From the NCBI RefSeq assembly GCF_025791835.1, contig NZ_JAOXLP010000016.1:34908-98907 (forward strand): a stretch of DNA of 64,000 nt, read 5' to 3'. A model generated the notes under the pieces. That model had not been told where the DNA came from and searched no databases. It worked only from the letters and a program-made list of their open reading frames with translations. The position numbers were made by a program, and so were the translations under genes. Positions 46,756 through 56,908 of the stretch are shown piece after piece; within the stretch, counting starts at the first letter, position 1, and every line of letters begins with the position of its first letter. The DNA comes from Roseomonas xinghualingensis (lineage in GTDB: Bacteria; Pseudomonadota; Alphaproteobacteria; Acetobacterales; Acetobacteraceae).

Positions 46756-47619
46756 TCAGGCGGCGGTCGCCAGGGCAGCAGCAGGAACGGGGGAGGCATG
46801 GGCGGCCTTCAGATCCAGCCTAGCCTTCAGCGGCAGATGGTCCGAGGCAAGGCGCGCAAGCGGTGAATCATGCGCCTCAAGTGCCCGGATAAGGCCGCGT
46901 GGCCGGCAGAAGATGCGGTCCAGCGCAAGCAGGGGCAGGCGGCTCGGAAAGGTGGCGGGGCCGGGATGGGCACTGCCGAAGCGGGTTTCCAGCGCCCGCA
47001 GAGAGGATCGCGGGCCAGGGCGCCATTCGTTCAGGTCGCCCAGCATCAGCGTGGGCATTTCCTCGGCCTCGGCCAGCAAGGAGAGGATCGCCGCCACCTG
47101 CTGCGCCCGGTGCCGCCGCAACAGGCCGAAATGCGCCGCCACCACGCGCAGCGGCCCGGCCGGCAGCCGGAGATCCGCAACCACGGCGCCGCGCGGCTCG
47201 CCGCCCGGCAGAGCGAGGCGATGCAGCCGTGTCACCTCCCCCGCGCGGAGCAGCAATGCGTTCCCGTGCCATCCATGCCCCTGCGGCACGGTGGAGAGCG
47301 GCACGAGGCGAAGCCCGGTATGCCGCTGGATATTGGCCATGTTCAGCAGCCCCACACGGCGGCCGAAGCGGCGATCCACTTCCTGCAGGGCCAGGATGTC
47401 GGCATTCAGCTCGCCGATCACCTCCGCCACCCGTGCGGGATCGAAATGTTTGTCCGTGCCAACGCATTTATGAATGTTGTAGGATGCAACCGTCAGCGCA
47501 TCGGACGGGACCGGACGAGAATCCGCATGCGGGCTGCTGAGGCGCCCACGGATTTCCAGAAGCGTGCGTGGCAATGCGGAGCCGCGACCAGGCGGTGACC
47601 GCACGAGTGATGAAATCAT
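46756..47619 (-). CDS. Endonuclease/exonuclease/phosphatase family protein (YbhP-like)
   Basis: A metal-dependent phosphoesterase of 287 residues in the EEP fold. Motifs are ALTVASYNIHKCVG (about 43-56), ADILALQEVDRRFG with the metal Glu, VVAAHFGLLRRHR, LMLGDLNEWR and the terminal ASDHLPLKARLDL with catalytic Asp-His. Substrates in this fold range from nucleic acids to phospholipids. Pairing with a ClsB-like gene favours a lipid role, which is inference. ATG 47619 is chosen; residues 1-40 lack fold similarity. Confidence 0.82.
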   Translation of the reverse strand: MISSLVRSPPGRGSALPRTLLEIRGRLSSPHADSRPVPSDALTVASYNIHKCVGTDKHFDPARVAEVIGELNADILALQEVDRRFGRRVGLLNMANIQRHTGLRLVPLSTVPQGHGWHGNALLLRAGEVTRLHRLALPGGEPRGAVVADLRLPAGPLRVVAAHFGLLRRHRAQQVAAILSLLAEAEEMPTLMLGDLNEWRPGPRSSLRALETRFGSAHPGPATFPSRLPLLALDRIFCRPRGLIRALEAHDSPLARLASDHLPLKARLDLKAAHASPVPAAALATAA

Positions 47620-47756
47620 CCTCACTTTGGACCTGGATGGCGGGCGACCATCCGCCCGGAGGACACTGATCTGGTCATTCGAGTCGCGCGATCCAAGCCA
47701 CCAGCCCATCCGCCCATTTCCAGACCGGGCAATACAGGGGGGAAAACCCCACGCTG

Positions 47757-48233
47757 TCAGCCCCAACCCGGCATCAACCCACCATCGACAGGGTTGGTTG
47801 CAGGTAGGGGCACGGCGGAGAGATTGGCCTCCACCGCCGCGCGCTCGGCGGGATCGCCGCGCCGGATGTCGTAATCCGCACCGCCGGGATAGGCGCCGAC
47901 CACCTCGAAGTCATCACTCGCCCATTCGAGGCAATGCCCGACCCCGGCCGGGATTGCCGCCGCGTCACCACGGCGCAGGATGACCGTCTCGCCATCCGGT
48001 CCGCCGAAGCGCACCCGCGCCTCACCGCCGGACACGCCAAGCACCTCATGAGCGATGCTGTGGAAGTGATGATAGTTGAAGATGCCGTTGGTCCAGGCAT
48101 TGGACCAGCCATGGCGCGCGAAGCGCTCCTTGATCGCGGATGCGGTCTTCGGCAGCGCATCGCGCCAGATCACCAGCGGCAGCCCCGAATTGGGAATGTC
48201 ACCGGCAGGCGCGAGGCGATGCGCCTCAATCAT
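47757..48233 (-). CDS. Cupin-domain protein (YjlB-like)
   Basis: A 158-residue small beta-barrel protein. [19 protein letters not shown] (about 53-71) resembles the first cupin motif with metal-binding His residues and a Glu; [21 protein letters not shown] resembles the second motif. The layout resembles YjlB-type cupins of unknown function. ATG 48233 overlaps the ftsK stop by eight bases, so translation may be coupled. No catalytic role can be assigned. Confidence 0.75.
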   Translation of the reverse strand: MIEAHRLAPAGDIPNSGLPLVIWRDALPKTASAIKERFARHGWSNAWTNGIFNYHHFHSIAHEVLGVSGGEARVRFGGPDGETVILRRGDAAAIPAGVGHCLEWASDDFEVVGAYPGGADYDIRRGDPAERAAVEANLSAVPLPATNPVDGGLMPGWG

Positions 48234-50826
48234 CGACGCTTGCCCGCGACACGAGCACTTCCCGCTTGCCGACATGGTTGGCCGGGCCGACCACACCCTC
48301 GCGCTCCATCTGCTCGATCAGCTTGGCGGCGCGGTTGTAGCCGATGTTGAGGTGGCGCTGCACGAAGCTGGTGCTGGCCTTGCCCTCACGCGAGACCAGC
48401 GCGACAGCCTGCTCGTAGAGGCCCTTCTCGCCGCCGCCGTCGAGCGAGGGCATGGAGCCGCCGCCCTCCTCCTCGTCCTCGGTTTCGGTGACTTCCTCAA
48501 TATAGGCAGGCTCGCCCTGCTCACGCAGGAACTCCACCACCCGCTCCACCTCCTCGTCGGAGACGAAGGGACCGTGCACGCGGTTCACGCGGCCGCCGCC
48601 CGCCATGTGCAGCATGTCGCCCTGGCCCAGCAACTGCTCCGCGCCCTGCTCGCCCAGGATGGTGCGGCTGTCGATCTTGCTGGTGACGGAGAAGGAGATG
48701 CGGGTCGGGAAGTTCGCCTTGATGGTGCCGGTGATGACATCCACCGAGGGGCGCTGCGTCGCCATGATGACATGGATGCCGGCGGCGCGGGCCATCTGCG
48801 CCAGGCGCTGCACCGCGGCCTCGATCTCCTTGCCGGCCACGATCATCAGGTCCGCCATCTCGTCGATGACAACGACGATCATCGGCAGGGCGGCGAGGTT
48901 CAGCGGCTGGTCCTCGAAGACGGGCTTGCCGGTTTCGGGATCGAAGCCGGTCTGCACGCGGCGCGTCAGCTGCTCGCCGCGTGCGGCGGCAGCAGTGACC
49001 TTCTCGTTGTAGCCGCCGATGTTACGGACGCCGAGCTGGCTCATCGCCTTGTAGCGGCGCTCCATCTCGCGCACCGTCCACTTCAGCGCACCGATCGCCT
49101 TGGGCGGTTCCGTCACCACCGGCGCCAGCAAATGCGGGATGCGGTCATAGACCGAGAGCTCCAGCATCTTCGGGTCGATCATGATGAAGCGGCATTCATC
49201 CGGCCCGAAGCGGTAGAGCAGCGACAGGATCATGGTGTTGATCCCGACCGACTTGCCCGATCCGGTGGTACCGGCGATCAGCAGATGCGGCATGCGGGCG
49301 AGGTCCGCGACCACGGGTGCGCCGCCGATGTCCTTGCCAAGCGCGAGCGGCAGCTTGCCGGGATTCCGCGCCCAGTCCTCCCCCTCCATCATCTCGGAGA
49401 AATAGACCATCTCGCGCTTCGCATTCGGCAACTCGATGCCGATCACGTTGCGGCCGGGAACGGTCGCGATGCGGACGGCGAGCACGGACATGCTGCGCGC
49501 GATGTCGTCGGCCAGGCCGATGACACGGGCGGATTTGGTGCCGGGGGCCGGCTCCAGCTCGTAGAGCGTGACCACCGGGCCAGGGCGGATATCGGTGATG
49601 CGGCCGCGCACGCCGTAATCCTCCAGCACGGATTCCAGCTGGCGCGCATTCTCGGCCAAAGCCTCCTGGGTGGGGCCGCTGTCGCGCTTGGTGGGCGCGG
49701 GCGCCAGCAGGGAGAGCGGCGGCAGACGGAAGCGGCCGTCATCGCCCTTCTTCACCGTCTCGGAGATCGGCAGGCGGCGCGGGGCCACCACGCGGTCGGC
49801 GATGCGCGGCCCGTCGTCGGACTTCACCTGCGGGGCGGGCGCCTCGGCGAGGCGGGGCGTGCGGCGCGGGGCGGGGCGAGGCGCGGGCGGCTCCGCCTCG
49901 GCAGCGGCATCGGCGTTGCGCAGCAGTTCGGACAGCTGCGGCGAGGGTTCAGCGCGGCGGCGCATCAGCTCGGCCAGGGTGCCGGAACTTCCAAGCAGCC
50001 GGGCGAGCAGGCCGGGGCGCTCCTCCGTTTCCGCATCGACCTCTACCTTGACCTCGCGCCGGGCCAGCCGGTCACGCGCCTGCCGGGCTTCGGCGGCGCG
50101 GGCGCGGGCCTCGTGGCGGCGGCGCATGAAGTTGCCGGCCATGCCCGAGCCCTGCCGCGCCGCTGCCTTGCCCGCGCGCCGCCAGGAGGAGAGCGGAACG
50201 GCCAGGGCCAGCACCGTGGCCACCGCCGCCAGCGCGGCGATGGCCGTGCTGCCGATCACCGCGCCCAGCGGGCCGAAGAACGCGCCGATCGTGTCATCCA
50301 CCGCCTGCCGCACCATCGGCCCAACGGCGCCGCCCGCCGATCCCCCAGGGAAGGGCGCCGGCAGCAGGCTTGTGGACAGGGTGGCGGCCAGGATCGGCAG
50401 GGCGGCGAGCAGCGCCGCGACGCGCCCGGCGAAGGGCGAGAGGCCGCGATGGGTGGAAAGGCGCAGCGCCCAGGTCAGCAGGCAGAGAGCCGGAAGCACC
50501 CCCGCCCAGCCGAAGCCCTGGAGCAGGACATCCGACACCATGGCGCCGAAGGGCCCGGCCAGGTTGGTCGGCTCCCGGCTGGTGGCTGTGGAAAGGGAAG
50601 GATCAGCCGGGTTGTGGCTGACCAGCGCCACCAGCACCGCGAGCCCCAGAAGCCCGGCAAGCATGCCCAGGAGCTGGCCTCCGCGTCGCTTCAGGGCAGC
50701 TTTCACGGCCGGCGAAGCGAAGCGGCGCATGCCGGTGACGCCAAAGGAACTCATCCCGGCTTCCGCGGCGATCGGCGTGGTGGTGGATCGGTTCGCGGAT
50801 GCGCGCGGCATGGTCTTCCCGGACAC
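48226..50826 (-). CDS. ftsK: DNA translocase FtsK
   Basis: A 866-residue motor that pumps chromosomal DNA at the septum and helps dimer resolution. Four N-terminal membrane helices lie within about residues 50-190. A Pro/Arg/Ala-rich linker (about 200-370) follows, then the RecA-like motor with Walker [15 protein letters not shown] and Walker [15 protein letters not shown]. The C-terminal gamma winged helix ([20 protein letters not shown], then [15 protein letters not shown]) recognises KOPS sites. ATG 50826 is the first of several close starts. Confidence 0.95.
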   Translation of the reverse strand: MSGKTMPRASANRSTTTPIAAEAGMSSFGVTGMRRFASPAVKAALKRRGGQLLGMLAGLLGLAVLVALVSHNPADPSLSTATSREPTNLAGPFGAMVSDVLLQGFGWAGVLPALCLLTWALRLSTHRGLSPFAGRVAALLAALPILAATLSTSLLPAPFPGGSAGGAVGPMVRQAVDDTIGAFFGPLGAVIGSTAIAALAAVATVLALAVPLSSWRRAGKAAARQGSGMAGNFMRRRHEARARAAEARQARDRLARREVKVEVDAETEERPGLLARLLGSSGTLAELMRRRAEPSPQLSELLRNADAAAEAEPPAPRPAPRRTPRLAEAPAPQVKSDDGPRIADRVVAPRRLPISETVKKGDDGRFRLPPLSLLAPAPTKRDSGPTQEALAENARQLESVLEDYGVRGRITDIRPGPVVTLYELEPAPGTKSARVIGLADDIARSMSVLAVRIATVPGRNVIGIELPNAKREMVYFSEMMEGEDWARNPGKLPLALGKDIGGAPVVADLARMPHLLIAGTTGSGKSVGINTMILSLLYRFGPDECRFIMIDPKMLELSVYDRIPHLLAPVVTEPPKAIGALKWTVREMERRYKAMSQLGVRNIGGYNEKVTAAAARGEQLTRRVQTGFDPETGKPVFEDQPLNLAALPMIVVVIDEMADLMIVAGKEIEAAVQRLAQMARAAGIHVIMATQRPSVDVITGTIKANFPTRISFSVTSKIDSRTILGEQGAEQLLGQGDMLHMAGGGRVNRVHGPFVSDEEVERVVEFLREQGEPAYIEEVTETEDEEEGGGSMPSLDGGGEKGLYEQAVALVSREGKASTSFVQRHLNIGYNRAAKLIEQMEREGVVGPANHVGKREVLVSRASVDD

Positions 50827-50905
50827 GGTTGATGCAGCGGGAAAAGACTACACGGCAATGCATTGGTTTGTACGACACAGTTGCCAACCAATCGACAAAT
50901 GAAAC

Positions 50906-50942
50906 GGGGGCGGCCCCGGCCATGAAGGCCAGCGCCGCCCCC
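50906..50942 (-). terminator. Candidate intrinsic terminator downstream of ahcY
   Basis: A 9-bp GC-only stem (GGGGGCGGC / GCCGCCCCC) with a 19-base loop, followed in the minus direction by GTTTCATTTG. It lies between ahcY and ftsK, so it could end the ahcY transcript ahead of the ftsK promoter. Confidence 0.45.
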
Positions 50943-50977
50943 ATGAGGACGTCCGCGATGGGGGTCGGGGGCCGGCC

Positions 50978-51067
<90 letters not shown>

Positions 51068-51070
<3 letters not shown>

Positions 51071-52483
51071 GTAGCGGTACATCTCGGCCTTGAAGGGGCC
51101 GGCCTGCGGCACGCCGATATAGTCGGCCTGCTGCTGGCTCAGCTTGGTCAGCTTCGCGCCCACCTTCTCCAGATGCAGGAAGGCCACCTTCTCATCCAGG
51201 TGCTTCGGCAGGGTGTAGACCTGCTTCGCGTAGGCCGAACCGTTGGTCCACAGCTCGATCTGCGCCAGCGTCTGGTTGGTGAAGGAAGCGGACATCACGA
51301 AGGAGGGGTGGCCCGTGGCATTGCCCAGGTTCACCAGACGGCCCTCGGAGAGCAGCGTGATCTTCTTGCCGTCCGGGAACTCGATCTCGTCCACCTGCGG
51401 CTTGATGTTCGTCCACTTGTAGTTGCGCAGCGCGGCGACCTGGATCTCGCTGTCGAAGTGGCCGATGTTGCAGATGATCGCGCGGTTCTTCATCGCGCGC
51501 ATGTGGTCGGCGGTGATCACGTCCACATTGCCGGTGGCGGTGACGAAGATGTCGGCGCGCGGCGCGGCTTCCTCCATCGTCACGACCTCATAGCCCTCCA
51601 TCGCCGCCTGCAGCGCGCAGATCGGGTCGATCTCGGTGACCATCACGCGGCAGCCGGCGTTGCGGAGCGAGGCGGCCGAGCCCTTGCCGACATCGCCGAA
51701 TCCGGCAACGCAGGCGATCTTGCCGGCCATCATCACGTCGGTGCCACGGCGGATGCCGTCCACCAGCGACTCGCGGCAGCCATAGAGGTTGTCGAACTTC
51801 GACTTGGTGACGCTGTCGTTCACGTTGATGGCGGGGAAGAGCAGCTTGCCCTCCTTCGCCATGGTGTAGAGTCGGTGCACGCCCGTCGTCGTCTCCTCGG
51901 ACACGCCCTGGAGGGAGGCGGCGAGCTTGGCGAACCAGCCCGGCTTCTCCGTCAGGGTGCGCTTGATGAGGGCGAAGAACACCGTCTCCTCCTCATTCGT
52001 CGCCTTGTCGAGGAAAGCGGTGTCGCCCTGCTCGGCGCGCAGGCCGTAATGAACCAGCAGCGTCATGTCGCCGCCATCGTCCAGGAGCAGGTTCGGCTCG
52101 CCACCATCGGCCCATTCCAGGGTGCGGCGGACGTAGTTCCAGTAATCCTCCAGGCTCTCGCCCTTGATGGCGAAGACCGGGATGCCGGCGGCCGCGATGG
52201 CGGCGGCGGCGTGGTCCTGGGTGGAGAAGATGTTGCAGGAGGACCAGCGCACATCGGCGCCGAGGGCCTTCAGCGTCTCGATCAACACGGCGGTCTGGAT
52301 GGTCATGTGAAGGCAGCCGGCGATGCGGGCGCCCTTGAGGACCTGGGACGGGCCGTATTCGCGGCGGGTGGCCATCAGGCCGGGCATCTCGTCCTCGGCC
52401 ATCTCGATCTCCTTGCGGCCCCACTGGGCGAGGGAGAGATCGGCGACGACGTAGTCGTTCTTCGGGGGGAGAGTGTCGGGCAT
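51068..52483 (-). CDS. ahcY: Adenosylhomocysteinase
   Basis: A 471-residue cytosolic NAD-dependent enzyme that splits S-adenosylhomocysteine to adenosine and homocysteine, relieving product inhibition of methyltransferases. Motifs are [16 protein letters not shown] at the start, [20 protein letters not shown] around the catalytic Lys and Asp, and the Rossmann motif [19 protein letters not shown]. The C-terminal FKAEMYRY contacts the neighbouring subunit and confirms a complete protein. A candidate operator lies 66 bp upstream. Confidence 0.97.
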
Positions 52484-52548
52484 GTCAGGCTGGCCTTCCG
52501 GGTAAGCGGAAGGCGCCTATCACGCCGGGACCAAAATGGGGAAGGGCT

Positions 52549-52575
52549 TAAACGATATCAGGATATCTTTATATG
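52549..52575 (-). promoter_or_regulatory. Candidate operator upstream of ahcY
   Basis: An imperfect palindrome with two GATATC cores (52554-52559 and 52562-52567) inside TAAACGATATC-AG-GATATCTTTA, continuing into TATATG. It sits in the 95-bp gap between ptsI and ahcY and is AT-rich against a GC-rich background. The half-site ATATAAAGATATC resembles operators ascribed to ArsR-type SAH/methionine regulators in alphaproteobacteria, such as SahR. This similarity is from memory and the regulator is not in the window. Confidence 0.45.
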
Positions 52576-52578
52576 CCC

Positions 52579-54426
52579 TCAGGTCACCTTCTCTCCCGGT
52601 ACGAAGCCCATCACAAGCTCCTGGATCCGCTTGGGATCGCTCTGCTCCATCACCCGCCGGGCGAAGCGGGCGCAATCGTCGATATTCAGGGCGCGGACCA
52701 TCTGCTTCACCCGCGGGATGGCGCTTGCATTCATGGAAAGGCTGCGCAGGCCCAGCCCCATGAGCAGCGGCACCAGCCGTGGATTCCCGGCCATCTCCCC
52801 GCAGACCGAAACCGGCATGCGCAGGCGCAGCGCCGCCTCGGTCGCGAACTGGATCAGGCGCAGCACGGCGGGGTGCAGCGGGTCATAGAGGTGGGAGACC
52901 TCGACCTCCCCCCGGTCCACGGCCAGCGTGTACATGGCCAGGTCATTGGTACCGATCGCGAAGAAATCCGCCTCCAGCGCGACGGCATCTGCCGCCAGGG
53001 CAGCGCCCGGCGTCTCGATCATCACGCCGAGCGGGGGAAGCTTCTCCGGCAGGGTCACGCCGCGACGGCGCACGCGCTTGACCACGCGTTCATAAATCTC
53101 ACGCGCCTCCCGCACTTCCTCGGGGATGGTCACCATGGGCAGCAGGATGCGCACCGGCCCCTGGGCGGCCACGCGCAGGATGGCGGCGAACTGCACCTCC
53201 AGCAGCTCCGGCCGTCGCAGCAACATGCGGATGCCGCGCAGGCCCAGAGCCGGGTTAGGACCGGCATGGAAGGGCTCGATTCCCTCGGCCAGCGCCTCCA
53301 TGTCCTTCTCGCCGCCCCAGTCGAGCACGCGGATGGTCACACCTGCCCCGTCCGTCGCCTCCACGATCTGGCGATAGGCTTCGTAATGCGCCTCCTCGTC
53401 CGGAAGGCCCTGGCGGTTCATGAACAGGAACTCGGTGCGCAGCAGCCCGATGCCGGCGGCACCGGCCTGGGCGATCAGCGGCAGTTCCGCCGGGATCTCC
53501 AGATTGGCCTGGAGTTCCATCTCCTCCCCATCGGTGGTGATGGCGGGCAGGCGGCGCAGCTTGCTGAGGCGGGTGCGCTCCTTCGCATAGGCCATGGAGG
53601 CCACGCGCCCGGCTTCCAGTGCCTCGGCGCCCGGGCGCAGGACAATGGTCCCGGTCCCGCCATCCAGCACCGCCTGGTCGCCCCGGGCGATAGCATTCGT
53701 CAGGCCGGGCAGGCCCAGCACGCTGGGGATGCCGAGGGCACGCAGCATGATGGCCGTGTGGCCGTCCGCCCCCCCTTCCTCCGCCGCGACACCCGCGATG
53801 CGGGAAGGGTCGAGCAGTGCCGCATCGGCGGGCGTCAGCTCCTCGGCCACCAGGATCGAGCCCCCGGGCACATCCTTGAAGGAGCGGAAGCCGGATTGCG
53901 TCAGGTTGCGGGTCAGGCGGCGGGCAATTTCATGCACCTCGCTGGCGCGGCGGCGCAGCCCGGCCTTGTCGTCGTCCCGGGCCTGCAGGATCGCGGCGGA
54001 GATCGCCTCCGCCTCGTCTTCCACCGCCGTCTCGGCGGCGAGGAGTTCCGCCTCGATGCGCTTGCGCGCCCCACGGATCAGCCGGCTTTCGCCCAGCATC
54101 ATCGCATAGGCGTCCAGCAGCGGCTCCAGCTCCTCCTGCGCCTCTTCGGGCAGGATGGCGAGTCGTGCCTTGAGCTTGTTGACCTGCTTGCGGGAGGCGG
54201 CGATGGCAGCCGTCAGCCGGGCGCGCTCCGCCTCCACCTGCGAGGCTGTGATGCTCCGGCGCGGGGCGGCCGCGGGGGCCTCGGCGGTGTCGTAGATGGG
54301 GCCGATGGCGACCCCCGAGGAAATCGGGATTCCCTTGATGGACAGTTCGCGCGCGCGGCGCCCCTTGCGCGTCTCGGCACCCTTGCCGTCCGCGCCACGA
54401 GGGGTGGCGTGCGCCTCCGTCTTCAT
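52579..54426 (-). CDS. ptsI: Phosphoenolpyruvate-protein phosphotransferase (enzyme I)
   Basis: A 615-residue enzyme I of the PTS that transfers phosphate from PEP to HPr. The phospho-His is His223 in GGADGHTAIMLRALGIPSV. The PEP-binding barrel has LGLRGIRMLL, ILLPMVTIPEEV, FFAIGTNDLAMYTLAVDR and the active Cys in VSVCGEMAG. No GAF domain is present, so it is EI and not the PtsP form. About 28 basic residues precede the family start. The gap to ptsH is 58 bp. Confidence 0.93.
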   Translation of the reverse strand: MKTEAHATPRGADGKGAETRKGRRARELSIKGIPISSGVAIGPIYDTAEAPAAAPRRSITASQVEAERARLTAAIAASRKQVNKLKARLAILPEEAQEELEPLLDAYAMMLGESRLIRGARKRIEAELLAAETAVEDEAEAISAAILQARDDDKAGLRRRASEVHEIARRLTRNLTQSGFRSFKDVPGGSILVAEELTPADAALLDPSRIAGVAAEEGGADGHTAIMLRALGIPSVLGLPGLTNAIARGDQAVLDGGTGTIVLRPGAEALEAGRVASMAYAKERTRLSKLRRLPAITTDGEEMELQANLEIPAELPLIAQAGAAGIGLLRTEFLFMNRQGLPDEEAHYEAYRQIVEATDGAGVTIRVLDWGGEKDMEALAEGIEPFHAGPNPALGLRGIRMLLRRPELLEVQFAAILRVAAQGPVRILLPMVTIPEEVREAREIYERVVKRVRRRGVTLPEKLPPLGVMIETPGAALAADAVALEADFFAIGTNDLAMYTLAVDRGEVEVSHLYDPLHPAVLRLIQFATEAALRLRMPVSVCGEMAGNPRLVPLLMGLGLRSLSMNASAIPRVKQMVRALNIDDCARFARRVMEQSDPKRIQELVMGFVPGEKVT

Positions 54427-54484
54427 CCAGTTCGCTCCTGCCGGCCGCGTGCCGGCGGCTCGATTCCTGCCGGCGAAGCCGGCT

Positions 54485-54808
54485 TCATTCCTCGTGGAAG
54501 CCAGCCTCGATCAGCGCGGCCAGCTCGTCCAGAGCCTCCCGCGCATCCCAACCCTCGGCTTCGAGGATCACGATGGCGCCCTGGCCGGCGCCAAGCATCA
54601 TCAGCCCCATAATGGAGCAGGCCGGCACCGTCTGTCCGTCATGCGTCACGCTGAGGCAGGAACAGTGCTTCTCCGCCAGTGTCACCAGCTTCGCGGCCGC
54701 GCGGGCATGCAAGCCGCGCTGATTGCGGATCTGGATACTCCGCCGCAATGGCATGGGCGCGCCCTCCGGCTTCTGGGCGGCGGCTGTCTGCGCCGTGTCC
54801 TCGCTCAT
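54485..54808 (-). CDS. ptsH: HPr phosphocarrier protein
   Basis: A 107-residue phosphocarrier. The phospho-His is His34 in QRGLHARAAAKLV. The regulatory Ser is Ser65 in ACSIMGLMMLGAG, the target of HprK encoded upstream. About 20 extra N-terminal residues precede the domain (MSEDTAQTAAAQKPEGAP). ATG 54808 overlaps the EIIA stop by four bases. In alphaproteobacteria this carrier mainly works in regulation and not in sugar uptake. Confidence 0.92.
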   Translation of the reverse strand: MSEDTAQTAAAQKPEGAPMPLRRSIQIRNQRGLHARAAAKLVTLAEKHCSCLSVTHDGQTVPACSIMGLMMLGAGQGAIVILEAEGWDAREALDELAALIEAGFHEE

Positions 54809-55254
54809 CGCTTCGCTCCCCCGTTCACGGTGGCCTCGCCCCGCAGTTCGCCCGCGGTGGCCATGTATTTCCGTCCGGCATTCACCGCATGGTCCACGGC
54901 CATGGCCAGCGGCTCGCTGCCGCGCAGCTTGGCCAGCTTCACGAGCAGCGGCAGGCTCACCCCCGCGATCACCTCGATCTGCCGCCCACAGCAATCCGGC
55001 TCCTTGCAGCGGTCCCGGATGGAGGCCGCCAGGTTGGAGGGAGTGCCGCCGAACATGTCCGTCAGCACCACCACGCCGTCGCCCTGATCCACCTCATCCA
55101 CCGCGGCACGGATGTCGCCGCGGCGTCCCTCGAGGTCGTCCTCCGGGCCGATGCAGATCGTCGAGACGTATTTCTGGGGTCCCATGACATGCTCCATGGC
55201 GAGGCGAAGCTCCTCGGCCAGGCGCCCATGGGTGACGAGGACAAAGCCTATCAT
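54805..55254 (-). CDS. PTS EIIA of the mannose family (regulatory)
   Basis: A 149-residue EIIA-Man-type protein. The phospho-His is His9 in MIGFVLVTHGRLAEEL, followed by VVVLTDMFGGTPSNLAASI, the family's substrate-loop motif. No EIIB, EIIC or EIID is in the window, so it likely works as a signalling acceptor at the end of the EI-HPr relay, as in other alphaproteobacteria. ATG 55254 overlaps the rapZ stop. Confidence 0.9.
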   Translation of the reverse strand: MIGFVLVTHGRLAEELRLAMEHVMGPQKYVSTICIGPEDDLEGRRGDIRAAVDEVDQGDGVVVLTDMFGGTPSNLAASIRDRCKEPDCCGRQIEVIAGVSLPLLVKLAKLRGSEPLAMAVDHAVNAGRKYMATAGELRGEATVNGGAKR

Positions 55255-56288
55255 CGGTGGTCCGGGAGAACCGCATTCGCCGGCTTCGGCGAGGAAAGGG
55301 GAGAGGCAGGGGCCGCACGGGGCGCGGCCGGGGAACGGTCGTTCATGATCTTGGCATCGATATGGGATGCGGCGGGGGCCGCTTGGAGTCGGGTCGTCAG
55401 GGTTCCGGTTCCAGGAAGGCTTTCCCGGACCGCCAGCTCCCGGTGGGTGAGTTCCACCGGCCAGCCGCCCCGAGAGAGGTGGCGCGCGAGGCATTCCGCC
55501 GCAAAAACAGAGCGGTGCTTGCCGCCTGTGCAGCCGAGCGCCACTGTGAGGTACTTCTTGCCCCCCGTTTGATAGGCCGGCAAGAGCGGGTCTAGCAGCG
55601 CCGTCATGCGTGCCCAGAATGGGGCCCATTCCGCATCCGCCTTGATGTAGTCGGCCACCGGGGTGTCGCGGCCTGTCATCGGGCGCAGCGCCGGGTCGTA
55701 ATGCGGGTTCCGCAGGAAGCGCATGTCCAGCACCAGGTCGGCCTCGCGCGGCAAGCCGCGTGGATAGCCGAAGGACTGTACCGTGACCGACATTCCCGCC
55801 GTGCCGGCAATGCCGTAGCGCCGCTCGATCATCCGCCGCAGCTCCGGCAGGGGCAGGCCGGAGGTGTCGATCAGCCAGTCCGCAGCCTCGCGGAGCGGGG
55901 CCAGGGCGGCGGCCTCCCGCGCGATACCATCCGCGACCCCGGAACCTGGCAATCCGGCGGGAGCGAGCGGGTGGCGGCGGCGCGTCTCAGAATAGCGGCG
56001 CAGCAGGATGGTCTCGGACGCTTCCACATAGACCAGTTCGGGCGCAACGGCGCCGCGGGCGCGCAGCGCATCCAGCCCGGCCAGCAGGGCGGTGGCATCG
56101 AAGCCGCGGGTACGGGCGTCCACCCCCACCGCCAGGGGTCGCTCCCCCGGCCCGGCCATCAACTCGCCCAGGACAGCCAGCGGGGGGTTGTCCACTGTCT
56201 CATGGCCGAGATCCTCCAGCACCCGCAGGACGGAAGACTTCCCGGCGCCGGAGAGGCCCGTGACCACCACTGCCTGACGCAGCGGCAT
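55251..56288 (-). CDS. rapZ: RapZ-family nucleotide-binding protein
   Basis: A 345-residue P-loop protein of the RapZ/YvcJ family. Walker A is VVTGLSGAGKSSVLRVL (about 9-24). The C-terminal RNA-binding/metabolite domain has VTVQSFGYPRGLPREADLVLD and LTVALGCTGGKHRSVF. In enterobacteria RapZ controls amino-sugar synthesis through sRNA; in alphaproteobacteria its role is less known and it is usually linked to hprK and PTS genes, as here. About 40 extra Ala/Pro-rich residues extend the C terminus. ATG 56288 is chosen. Confidence 0.9.
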   Translation of the reverse strand: MPLRQAVVVTGLSGAGKSSVLRVLEDLGHETVDNPPLAVLGELMAGPGERPLAVGVDARTRGFDATALLAGLDALRARGAVAPELVYVEASETILLRRYSETRRRHPLAPAGLPGSGVADGIAREAAALAPLREAADWLIDTSGLPLPELRRMIERRYGIAGTAGMSVTVQSFGYPRGLPREADLVLDMRFLRNPHYDPALRPMTGRDTPVADYIKADAEWAPFWARMTALLDPLLPAYQTGGKKYLTVALGCTGGKHRSVFAAECLARHLSRGGWPVELTHRELAVRESLPGTGTLTTRLQAAPAASHIDAKIMNDRSPAAPRAAPASPLSSPKPANAVLPDHR

Positions 56289-56311
56289 CGCCGGATGGGA
56301 TAAGGACGTGC

Positions 56312-56779
56312 TCAGTTCATCGACTCCAAGGCACCAGCACGGCAGGCAATGAGGCCCGCCAGAGCGTCCAGCGCCAAAGTGAGCTTGCGTGGGGCGGAGG
56401 CATCCAGCGCATGCAGGGCCATGCGCGGCAGGCTGCGGTCCAGCGCCTTGAAGCGGAGCGGCTCGGGCAGGCGGGGAACCTCCTCCCGCGCGACGCAATC
56501 CACGGCCAAAGCCAGAGGAACGTCGGCGTCGGAAGCGAAGCCGGCCATCACGCCAAGGCCCCGCACCTCCATCATGCCGCGCAAGGAAACGGGCGCCGTG
56601 GCGCGCAGGGCATCACCCTCGGCACGCAGCACCACCTGGTCATCAGACACGAGGCGCCATCCCTCCCCGGTCAGGCGAAGGAGGAGATCGGACTTGCCGG
56701 CACCGGGCGGGCCCAGGAGGAGCACCCCCAGGAGCCCACCGGCCCCGTCCCGCGCGGCGCAACTGCCGTGTAGCAGCAT
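56312..56779 (-). CDS. hprK: HPr kinase/phosphorylase, short alphaproteobacterial form
   Basis: A 155-residue protein equal to the C-terminal catalytic half of classical HprK (about 310 residues). Walker A is VLLLGPPGAGKSDLLLRL (about 19-36). GEGWRLVSDDQVVLRA carries the catalytic Asp pair, and LRGMMEVRGLGVM the substrate loop. It phosphorylates or dephosphorylates HPr at Ser. The absence of the N-terminal domain is normal for alphaproteobacteria and is not a truncation. It is the first gene of the cluster and diverges from the dehydratase gene. Confidence 0.9.
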   Translation of the reverse strand: MLLHGSCAARDGAGGLLGVLLLGPPGAGKSDLLLRLTGEGWRLVSDDQVVLRAEGDALRATAPVSLRGMMEVRGLGVMAGFASDADVPLALAVDCVAREEVPRLPEPLRFKALDRSLPRMALHALDASAPRKLTLALDALAGLIACRAGALESMN

Positions 56780-56908
56780 GGCTGAATGGCAACACCCCGG
56801 ACACCGGGCGGAACGTGGCAGAAATCGGGCAGGGACGGAAGCCGGGGGTCCGAGAGGCTGCCCTGCAGGGTGGTGGACAGAGCGCTGCCGAAGGGCCATG
56901 CCCAGGCT

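Noticed and set aside
50906..50944. Small minus-strand gene beginning near 50944 upstream of ftsK
   Set aside because: Its first codons are the hairpin stem itself, and the frame then runs inside ftsK in another frame.
56312..56779. hprK as a truncated pseudogene
   Set aside because: The short form with only the kinase domain is standard in alphaproteobacteria, and the P-loop and catalytic Asp residues are intact.
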